Notes under the pieces: model-generated | What the model was told of the DNA's origin: nothing | Database searches by the model: none | What the model saw: the letters and a program-made list of their open reading frames with translations, nothing else | Shown here: one piece after another, positions 1-4,362 of the stretch | How the letters are laid out: every line of letters begins with the position of its first letter | How positions within the stretch are numbered: the first letter of the stretch is position 1 | Assembly (NCBI GenBank): GCA_005240015.1 | Contig: SBBV01000410.1 | Span: 1-6,023 of the forward strand | Direction: 5' to 3' | DNA length: 6,023 nt | Source of the DNA: Candidatus Odyssella thessalonicensis | GTDB lineage: Bacteria > Pseudomonadota > Alphaproteobacteria > Bin65 | Translations under genes and position numbers: made by a program

Positions 1-127
1 AGCGCGGCGCCATCTCGGCGGGGTCGGACGTGTAGCCCTTCTCCCCCACCGCCGCCTTGATGCGGGCAAAGGCGTGGTCCGCCGCCGGCGGGCGGGTCGC
101 GGCATGCTTGGGACGCGTCTCGTTCAT
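1..127 (-). CDS. FAD-linked oxidoreductase, GlcD/D-2-hydroxyacid dehydrogenase-like (N-terminal fragment)
   Basis: Only the first 42 codons are in the window; the gene continues past the left edge. The visible protein starts MNETRPKH, followed by a helix-like stretch (DHAFARIKAAVGEKGYTSDP) and AEMAPR. This resembles the segment just before the FAD-binding domain in FAD-linked D-2-hydroxyacid dehydrogenases (D-lactate, D-2-hydroxyglutarate and glycolate oxidase subunit D types), where a pattern like 'VG.KG...DP.EMAP' precedes the first flavin-binding strand. Family members normally oxidise a D-2-hydroxyacid to the 2-oxoacid. The ATG at 127 is the only reasonable start: an in-frame TAA lies at 139-137, four codons upstream. 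No Shine-Dalgarno sequence is seen in the 12 bases before the ATG, so initiation may be weak or leaderless. The gene is divergent from the secreted protein at 264. The family call rests on about 20 residues and no catalytic residue is visible. Confidence 0.6.
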   Translation of the reverse strand, partial: MNETRPKHAATRPPAADHAFARIKAAVGEKGYTSDPAEMAPR

Positions 128-263
128 GTCGCAGATTTAGTCGAGACCGGCGGGGGAAGCCAGGAGGCGTGCGCATGCGCGCCGCGGGTTCGGGCCTTGT
201 TCTCCCTGGCCTTTCGGGTGCGGGCGGCTATCGTCTGGCGCCCCCGGGGAAAGAGGCTCGCCC

Positions 264-815
264 ATGCTCCGCCGCCCGGCACGCGTGCTCCTCGCCGCGG
301 TCGTATCGTTGTTTCCCGCGCTGCCCGCCCAGGCCGAGGTGTGCACCGATCGCCCCGGCGGCCAATACGCCTCCAACCACACCGTCTGCGTGAGCTCGGT
401 CTTGAAGCCGCAAGGCGCCAACACCTATGGGCCCGAGAACCTCATGGGCGAGTCCGCGGCGGCGTGGTGCGAGGGTTCCCCCGGCGGCGGCCAGGGCGAA
501 TACATCCGCATCGCCTATGCCGAGCCGGTGACCTTCAAGACCCTGCTGATCGGCAACGGCTACGCCAAATCGCGCCGCACGTTCCGCACCAACCTGCGCG
601 CCCGCACCGTGCGCATCGAAACCGGCGACGGGCTGAGCTTCTCCACCCGGGTCAAGGATACGGACGAGGTGCAGCGCATCCGCCTGGCGCGGGTCGTGAA
701 GACGAACGTCGTAAGGCTGACCATCGTCGACGTCTACGGCACCGACAAGCAAGAGGATCTCTGCATGCACTTTTTCGCGCCCGACTTCGAGGAGATGGAT
801 CGGGATAATCAGTAA
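264..815 (+). CDS. Secreted NADase-type glycan-binding (F5/8 type C-like) domain protein
   Basis: A 183-residue protein with a clear Sec signal peptide: basic MLRRPAR, a hydrophobic core at about residues 8-20, and probable cleavage after PAQA (residue 24). The mature part (25-183) is a single beta-rich domain. Its opening 'SSVLKPQGANTYGPENLMGE' with AWCEG, then IRIAYAEPVTFKTLLIGNGYA and RTVRIETGDG, matches my memory of the NADase-type glycan-binding domain. That domain is a galactose-binding (F5/8 type C) fold named after the translocation domain of a streptococcal NAD glycohydrolase. The domain alone is expected to bind a carbohydrate or partner protein, not to catalyse. Four cysteines (27, 42, 69, 167) in the mature part would allow two periplasmic disulfides. 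The ATG at 264 is preceded by AGAGG at 252-256, seven bases away. It is the first of three same-strand genes, 73 bases before the TetR gene, with no obvious terminator between. The ligand and role are unknown. Confidence 0.75.
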   Translation: MLRRPARVLLAAVVSLFPALPAQAEVCTDRPGGQYASNHTVCVSSVLKPQGANTYGPENLMGESAAAWCEGSPGGGQGEYIRIAYAEPVTFKTLLIGNGYAKSRRTFRTNLRARTVRIETGDGLSFSTRVKDTDEVQRIRLARVVKTNVVRLTIVDVYGTDKQEDLCMHFFAPDFEEMDRDNQ

Positions 816-831
816 TCGGCCTCGCCGGAAC

Positions 832-868
832 TGGACAACAGCCGCGAACGCCGCCATCTATGGCGGCG
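832..868 (+). promoter_or_regulatory. Candidate promoter and 20-base inverted repeat in front of the TetR gene
   Basis: A perfect inverted repeat, CGCCGCCAT at 849-857 and ATGGCGGCG at 860-868, has a two-base centre and ends 20 bases before the GTG start. A two-base centre disfavours an RNA hairpin and suits a dimer-binding DNA site. A weak -35-like TGGACA at 832-837 and a -10-like TCTATG at 857-862 (19-base spacing) would put the repeat across the -10, as in an autorepressed TetR promoter. The promoter boxes are poor matches and the repeat is GC-rich, so chance is possible. The sequence is unlike the palindrome at 1521-1546, so the same protein need not bind both. Confidence 0.35.
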
Positions 869-888
869 CGATTTCGCGGGAGAGCATC

Positions 889-1500
889 GTGCCACCGAAG
901 ACGCCACGCCGGCGGCGGACGCAGGAGGAGCGCAGCGCGGAGACGCGCCGGCGCCTGCTCGAGGCCACGATCGATCTCCTGATCGAGCGCGGCTATGCGC
1001 GCCTCACCACCGCCGATATCGCCCGGCGTGCCGGCGTCTCCAATGGCGCGCGCGTGCACCATTTCCCGACCAAGGAAGCGCTGGTCGTGGCCGCGAACCG
1101 GGACCTTTACGACAATGCGGTCTCGCTCGGCACGGCGCGGTCCAAGAGCGCGCGCCGCTCCAAGCATCCGATCAAGGACTGCTTCGACGATCTCATCTCG
1201 CTCTACTTCGGCCGCTGGTTCCTGGGCTCGCTCGACGCGGTGGTGGCGGCGCGCACCGACAGGCGCCTGGCGCAAAAGCTCCGTCCCATCATCGCCGACT
1301 ACCACGACAGCATCCGGCGCGTTTGGACCGCCGCCTTCGTCGACGCCGGCTTCGGGGCGGCAGAGGCGGAGGAGGTCTACGAGGTGGTGCTGCACACGGT
1401 GCGCGGCATGGCGCTCACTTCGGTGCGGCAGCCGCGCCCGCGGGTGAACGCGGCGCTGGTGACACGCATGATCGGGATGCTCGAGGCCCGCCGCGGCTGA
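889..1500 (+). CDS. TetR/AcrR-family transcriptional regulator
   Basis: A 203-residue protein of typical TetR length. The N-terminal DNA-binding domain spans about residues 15-66: helix 1 'RRRLLEATIDLLIERGYARL', then the helix-turn-helix in 'TTADIARRAGVSNGARVHHF' (residues 40-59) and PTKEAL. This is the family signature (T...IA..AGVS.G....HF..KE.L). The remainder, helical and without a recognisable motif, is the usual ligand-binding and dimerisation domain; its ligand cannot be deduced. The start is GTG at 889, supported by GGGAG at 878-882 and the lack of an in-frame ATG nearby; the nearest ATG (860) is out of frame. The N-terminus is unusually basic (KTPRRRR). It lies 136 bases before the binding-protein gene on the same strand, and the gap holds a palindrome next to a promoter, so it most likely represses the binding-protein and MetE-like genes. 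TetR proteins typically lose DNA affinity when they bind a small inducer, here perhaps the transported solute or a product of it. Confidence 0.95.
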   Translation: MPPKTPRRRRTQEERSAETRRRLLEATIDLLIERGYARLTTADIARRAGVSNGARVHHFPTKEALVVAANRDLYDNAVSLGTARSKSARRSKHPIKDCFDDLISLYFGRWFLGSLDAVVAARTDRRLAQKLRPIIADYHDSIRRVWTAAFVDAGFGAAEAEEVYEVVLHTVRGMALTSVRQPRPRVNAALVTRMIGMLEARRG

Positions 1501-1520
1501 GGCTGGGCAATTCCGGCAAT

Positions 1521-1546
1521 AAACAAACAGAGCGCTCGTTTTGTTT
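1521..1546 (+). promoter_or_regulatory. Candidate TetR operator (26-base imperfect palindrome)
   Basis: Outer arms AAACAAA (1521-1527) and TTTGTTT (1540-1546) flank a perfect eight-base palindrome GAGCGCTC (1530-1537). The four positions between arms and core (1528-1529, 1538-1539) are the only ones that break symmetry, so 22 of 26 bases are symmetric. It is an AT-rich island in very GC-rich DNA, three bases before a good -35 box, and lies between a TetR gene and the gene it probably controls. The size and the AAC...GTT pattern suit TetR-family operators. The centre is about 51 bases before the expected transcription start, which could mean repression by polymerase exclusion or, less usually, activation. 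Binding by the 889-1500 protein is inferred. Confidence 0.6.
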
Positions 1547-1549
1547 CTA

Positions 1550-1578
1550 TTGACGCGCGCTCCAGCCGCTCCCATAGT
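1550..1578 (+). promoter_or_regulatory. Sigma70-type promoter of the substrate-binding protein gene
   Basis: TTGACG at 1550-1555 matches five of six -35 consensus positions. CATAGT at 1573-1578 matches four of six -10 positions. The spacer is exactly 17 bases. The expected start near 1585 gives a leader of about 52 bases ending in a strong ribosome-binding site, GGGAGGA (1626-1632), before the ATG at 1637. Its location right after the palindrome supports a regulated promoter. It also argues against an upstream in-frame GTG at 1541 as the start, because that codon lies before the promoter. Confidence 0.6.
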
Positions 1579-1636
1579 CATGGCAAGCCGCCGCGATCGC
1601 AGGCGGGCGGCAGCTCAAAGATCACGGGAGGAACAC

Positions 1637-2824
1637 ATGGCCGCGTCTCGCACGCTTTGCCTCGCCGCCGCCGTTGTCGCGCTGGCGGGTCCCGCCGCCG
1701 CACAGGACGTCCGCGCCGGACAAGAGGTCCGGGTCGGCTTTCTCAACACGTTCACCGGCGGCGGCGCGGTGATCGGCGAGGAGATGAAGAAGGCCTGGGA
1801 GCTGGCGCTCGAGCACCTCGGCGGCAAGCTCGGCGGCTTGAAGGCGCTGACCTTCTACGGCGACGACCAGCTCAAGCCCGAGGCCGGCATCGCGGCGGTC
1901 GAGAAGTTCCTGCGGCAGGACAAGGTCCACTTCGTCGCCGGGCCGATCTGGTCGAACGTGATGATCGCGGTCAAGGACCGCGTCCTCACCTCCAACGCCA
2001 TTCTCGTCAGCACGAATGCCGGTCCCTCGCAGCTCGCCGGCAGGGAATGCAGCCTCTACTTCTTCTCGACCTCGTGGCAGGGCGACCAGGTGCCCGAGGC
2101 GATGGGGCACCTGATGAACGGCGAGAACCTGAAGGACGTGCTGCTGATGGCGCCCAATTATCAAGCGGGCAAGGACGTGCTCGCCGGGTTCGAGCGCTTC
2201 TACAAGGGGAAGGTGAGCGAGCGGATCCTGTTCAAGCTCGGCACCACCGATTACCAGGCCGAGTTCGCCTCGATCCGGGCCAAGAAGCCGGGCGCCGTGT
2301 TCGTGTTCGCGCCCGGCGCCATGGGCACGGCGTTCATGAAGCAGTGGGCGGCCGCCGGCCTCGGCAAAGAGATCAGGCTCTACACCGTCTTCGTCATCAA
2401 TCATCTCAATCTGCCCGCCATCGGCGAGGCGGCGATCGGCTCGTACTTCGCGGATTACTGGAACGCCGAATCCGACGCGCCGGCCAATCAGCGCTTCGTC
2501 AAGGGCTTCATCGCGAAGCACAAGGCGCATCCCTCGCACTTCGCGGCGCAGGCCTACGACGCGGCATTCCTCATCGACAGCGGCGTCAAAGGTGCCAGGG
2601 GCGTGTCGGACCGCAAGGCGCTGGCGATGGCGCTGCGCAAGGCCGATTACGACTCGATCCGCGGGAGGTTCAGCTTCAACGTGAACGGCTTCCCGATCCA
2701 GGACTACTACAAGTTCAGTGTGGTGAAAGGGCCGGGCGGCGCGCCTGCGATCAAGACCGAGGGCGTCGTCTTCAAGGCGCACAAGGACGCCTATCACGGC
2801 GAATGCAAGGCGACGCTCCAGTAG
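1637..2824 (+). CDS. ABC transporter periplasmic substrate-binding protein, type 1 fold (branched-chain amino acid/amide class)
   Basis: A 395-residue protein with a Sec signal peptide (MAASRT, hydrophobic 7-21, likely cleavage after GPAAA at 22) and a mature type 1 periplasmic-binding fold of the Leu/Ile/Val-binding class. Supporting segments: first strand 'EVRVGFLNTFTGGGAVIGEE' (30-49), 'TFYGDDQLKPEAGIAAVEKF' (72-91), 'HFVAGPIWSNVMIAVKDRVL' (98-117), then 'VLLMAPNYQAGKDVLAGFER' and the inter-lobe segment 'GTTDYQAEFASIRAKKPGAV'. It should capture a small solute in the periplasm for an inner-membrane ABC importer. The class covers amino acids, amides, urea and aromatic acids, so the ligand is open. 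Mature cysteines are at 138 and 390. No LivH/M/G/F-type permease or ATPase is in the window, so it depends on a transporter elsewhere. The ATG at 1637 is chosen for GGGAGGA just upstream and the signal peptide; a longer reading frame would bury the signal peptide. It is probably cotranscribed with the MetE-like gene 127 bases downstream. Confidence 0.92.
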   Translation: MAASRTLCLAAAVVALAGPAAAQDVRAGQEVRVGFLNTFTGGGAVIGEEMKKAWELALEHLGGKLGGLKALTFYGDDQLKPEAGIAAVEKFLRQDKVHFVAGPIWSNVMIAVKDRVLTSNAILVSTNAGPSQLAGRECSLYFFSTSWQGDQVPEAMGHLMNGENLKDVLLMAPNYQAGKDVLAGFERFYKGKVSERILFKLGTTDYQAEFASIRAKKPGAVFVFAPGAMGTAFMKQWAAAGLGKEIRLYTVFVINHLNLPAIGEAAIGSYFADYWNAESDAPANQRFVKGFIAKHKAHPSHFAAQAYDAAFLIDSGVKGARGVSDRKALAMALRKADYDSIRGRFSFNVNGFPIQDYYKFSVVKGPGGAPAIKTEGVVFKAHKDAYHGECKATLQ

Positions 2825-2865
2825 AGCGGTGGAGCGGAGGCGCAAGGCCGATGCTGCGGAAGCGC

Positions 2866-2897
2866 CGCATGGGTCCCCGCTTTCGCGGGGACGACAA
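2866..2897 (+). repeat. Short palindromic dispersed-type repeat (intercistronic hairpin)
   Basis: GTCCCCGC (2873-2880) and GCGGGGAC (2885-2892) pair perfectly around a TTTC loop, inside the wider string CGCATGG...GACGACA. I recall near-identical strings as a frequent dispersed palindrome between genes in alphaproteobacteria, where reading through it yields the recurrent spurious peptide MGPRFRGDD. No T-tract follows, so it is not a standard intrinsic terminator. Between the binding-protein and MetE-like genes it could stabilise the upstream transcript or lower downstream expression. Its abundance in this genome cannot be checked here. Confidence 0.7.
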
Positions 2898-2951
2898 GCT
2901 CGATCAGGATTAGACTATCGACGAACGAACGCCGCAGCGGAGGACCTCGCC

Positions 2952-4157
2952 ATGAAACCCAACCGGATCTTGACCACGCATGTCGGCAGCCTGCCGCGGC
3001 CGCACGACCTGCTCGACATGATGAAGGCGCGGCTCACGGGCCAGGGCGCGCCGGTCGACGAGGCCGCCTACCAGGCGCGCGTGACGCGCGCGGTCGCGGA
3101 CATCGTCAAGCAGCAGGCCGAGTGCGGCATCGACATCGTCGGCGACGGCGAGGTCTCGAAGGCGGGCTTCTTCGTCTACGCGAAGCAGCGCCTGGCCGGA
3201 TTCGAGCCGCGCCCGGGCGAGAAATTCGAGATCTATCAGGCCGAGAAGAACGCGTTCCCCGAATATTACGAGGAGTACTTCAAGAAGGCGATGCTCGGCG
3301 GGATGATCGCGCCGGTCGTGCCGCTCTATGCGACGGGTCCGATCCGCTATGTCGGCGAGGCGGAGCTCCAGCGCGATCTCGCCAATCTCAGGAAGGCCGT
3401 CGACGCGGTGAAATGCGCGGGCGTGTTCGTGCCGGCGACCGCGCCCTCGGGCGTCGGGCGCAACCAGTACTACAAGAGCGAGGAAGAGTTCTTCTTCGCG
3501 CTCGGCGAGGCGATGCGCACCGAATACAAGGCGATCGTCGACGCCGGCTTCCAGCTGCAGGTCGACGATCCGTTCCTCTCCGACATCTTCGGCGACCCCG
3601 CGCTCGACGCGAAGCAGCGCAAGAAGAAGGCCGACATGTTCGTCGCCAGCATCAACCACGCGCTGCGCGGCATCCCGCCCGAGAAGGTGCGTTTCCACAC
3701 CTGCTACGGCATCAACCACGGCCCGCGCGTGTTCGAGCCGCAGCTCCGCGACGTGATCCGGCACATCCTCAGGATCAGGGCCGGCGTCTACTCGTTCGAG
3801 GCCGCCAATGCGCGCCACGAGCACGACTACCACGTGTTCGAGGACGTGAAGCTGCCCGAGGGCAAGGCGATCATGCCCGGCGTGATCACCCACGCGATAA
3901 ACATCGTCGAGCACCCCGAGCTCATCGCCGAATGGCTCGTGCGCTGGGCGAAGCTCGTGGGCCGCGACAACGTGATCGCTGGCGCCGATTGCGGCTTCTC
4001 CTCGCAGGCCTGCTACCACACCGAGGTCCACCCCAAGATCATCTGGACCAAGTTCCGCGCGCTCGCCGAGGGCGCCCGGCTCGCCAGCAAGCAGCTCTGG
4101 GCGAAGAAGAAGGCGAAGCCTGCCAAGGCCGCCAAGGCAAAGAAGAAGGCAGCGTAG
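2952..4157 (+). CDS. MetE C-terminal-like (cobalamin-independent methionine synthase II family) Zn-dependent methyl/thiol transferase
   Basis: A 401-residue protein with the UROD/MetE barrel fold and no MetE N-terminal domain. The entry motif TTHVGSLPRP (residues 8-17) is typical of the family, followed by 'CGIDIVGDGEVSKAGFF'. The expected zinc ligands are present: His249 and Cys251 in FHTCYG, Glu283 in YSFEAAN, Cys347 in GADCGF. Relatives transfer a methyl group to homocysteine or join a thiol such as coenzyme M to an alkyl group; which reaction occurs here is unknown. It is likely cytoplasmic. Short 'core MetE' proteins may use a donor other than the triglutamated folate used by full MetE. 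The last 18 residues (384-401) are only Lys, Ala and one Pro, an unusual basic tail. The ATG at 2952 has GGAGGA at 2939-2944, seven bases away; an earlier in-frame start at 2829 would add 41 residues encoded across the hairpin repeat. Its place behind a binding-protein gene suggests action on the imported solute. The gene symbol is left blank because the substrate is unclear. Confidence 0.88.
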   Translation: MKPNRILTTHVGSLPRPHDLLDMMKARLTGQGAPVDEAAYQARVTRAVADIVKQQAECGIDIVGDGEVSKAGFFVYAKQRLAGFEPRPGEKFEIYQAEKNAFPEYYEEYFKKAMLGGMIAPVVPLYATGPIRYVGEAELQRDLANLRKAVDAVKCAGVFVPATAPSGVGRNQYYKSEEEFFFALGEAMRTEYKAIVDAGFQLQVDDPFLSDIFGDPALDAKQRKKKADMFVASINHALRGIPPEKVRFHTCYGINHGPRVFEPQLRDVIRHILRIRAGVYSFEAANARHEHDYHVFEDVKLPEGKAIMPGVITHAINIVEHPELIAEWLVRWAKLVGRDNVIAGADCGFSSQACYHTEVHPKIIWTKFRALAEGARLASKQLWAKKKAKPAKAAKAKKKAA

Positions 4158-4233
4158 GCGCTGCATCGGTGTTGCGCGTGGTTCGAGGCTCGTCGAAACG
4201 CGGGTGCGTTTCGACGAGCACCTCACCATGAGG
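4158..4233 (+). repeat. Palindromic repeat unit A with 14-bp perfect hairpin
   Basis: GCTCGTCGAAACGC (4188-4201) and GCGTTTCGACGAGC (4206-4219) pair over 14 bases around a GGGT loop. A second small hairpin, CCTCA-CCA-TGAGG (4221-4233), ends the unit. The string GGTTCGAGGCTCG...CGAGCACCTCACCATGAGG is one I recall as a common dispersed repeat in alphaproteobacterial intergenic regions. It begins directly after the TAG stop of the MetE-like gene. Confidence 0.75.
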
Positions 4234-4245
4234 CGCGATTTTTTT
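4221..4245 (+). terminator. Possible intrinsic terminator of the MetE-like gene
   Basis: A five-base-pair hairpin CCTCA-CCA-TGAGG (4221-4233), directly after the 14-bp hairpin, is followed by CGCGA and seven T residues (4239-4245). The T-tract is the only one in the gap and serves the plus-strand transcript. The five-base gap between hairpin and T-tract and the weak final stem make it a poor classical terminator, but the stacked hairpins could still stop or protect the 3' end. Confidence 0.35.
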
Positions 4246-4286
4246 CGGGCACCGAACGCCGCTTCTTGCAGCCAACCCACCCACGA

Positions 4287-4362
4287 CCTCATGCCGAGGC
4301 GGTCGGCGAACGCGGTTTCGCGTTCGCCGAGCCTCGAAGCACGTAAAGCGGCGATGCAGCGC
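4287..4362 (-). repeat. Palindromic repeat unit B (inverted copy of unit A)
   Basis: Read on the minus strand this unit has the same length and plan as unit A: GCGCTGCATC at the start, TTCGAGGCTCG at the same offset, a four-base loop at the same offset, and ATGAGG at the end. TCGGCGAACGCG (4303-4314) and CGCGTTCGCCGA (4319-4330) form a perfect 12-bp stem around a four-base loop. An outer CGAGGC (4295-4300) / GCCTCG (4331-4336) pair extends it across a two-base bulge. Its last base is shared with the sua5 stop codon. Confidence 0.7.

Larger units (their letters stand above)
4158..4362. repeat. Composite inverted repeat filling the convergent intergenic gap (MITE-like or paired palindromic repeats)
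   Basis: The gap between the MetE-like stop and the sua5 stop is one 205-base symmetric structure. Its ends are an exact 11-base inverted repeat, GCGCTGCATCG (4158-4168) and CGATGCAGCGC (4352-4362). Two 76-base units, 4158-4233 and 4287-4362, face each other around a 53-base centre. Hand alignment of the first unit with the reverse complement of the second needs no gaps and gives about 51 of 76 identities. There is no coding capacity of note. It could be a small non-autonomous mobile element or two copies of a dispersed repeat inserted in opposite orientation, and it may serve as a bidirectional barrier to transcription between convergent genes. Confidence 0.75.

Noticed and set aside
128..263. 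Divergent promoter between the oxidoreductase and secreted-protein genes
   Set aside because: TTGTTC at 197 and TATCGT at 229 are 26 bases apart, too far, and no other pair on either strand is convincing.
137..857. Long minus-strand open frames opposite the secreted-protein gene
   Set aside because: No signal peptide, family motif or ribosome site; the plus-strand frame has a coherent secreted domain.
1521..1546. Intrinsic terminator of the TetR gene (palindrome followed by T-rich DNA)
   Set aside because: The core GAGCGCTC has no loop, so it cannot fold as a hairpin without losing most of its stem, and the T residues are part of the symmetric arm.
1587..1611. GCCGCC / GGCGGC pairing around GCGATCGC in the binding-protein leader
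   Set aside because: Only six base pairs with a 13-base loop in GC-rich DNA; expected by chance and no riboswitch-like features accompany it.
1541..1636. In-frame upstream extension of the binding protein, starting at a GTG at 1541
   Set aside because: It would precede the predicted promoter, add 32 basic residues before the signal peptide and lack a ribosome site; the ATG at 1637 follows GGGAGGA.
1657..2913. Long open frame in another phase over the binding-protein gene, ending in MGPRFRGDDKLDQD
   Set aside because: Arg/Gly-rich composition typical of GC-rich shadow frames; the end peptide is the recurrent artefact of reading the palindromic repeat.
2829..2951. In-frame upstream extension of the MetE-like protein from 2829
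   Set aside because: The added 41 residues are read through the hairpin repeat and resemble no family; GGAGGA and the conserved TTHVGSLPRP place the start at 2952.
4158..4362. CRISPR array
   Set aside because: Only two units, in opposite orientation, 76 bases long and divergent; no spacer pattern or cas genes.
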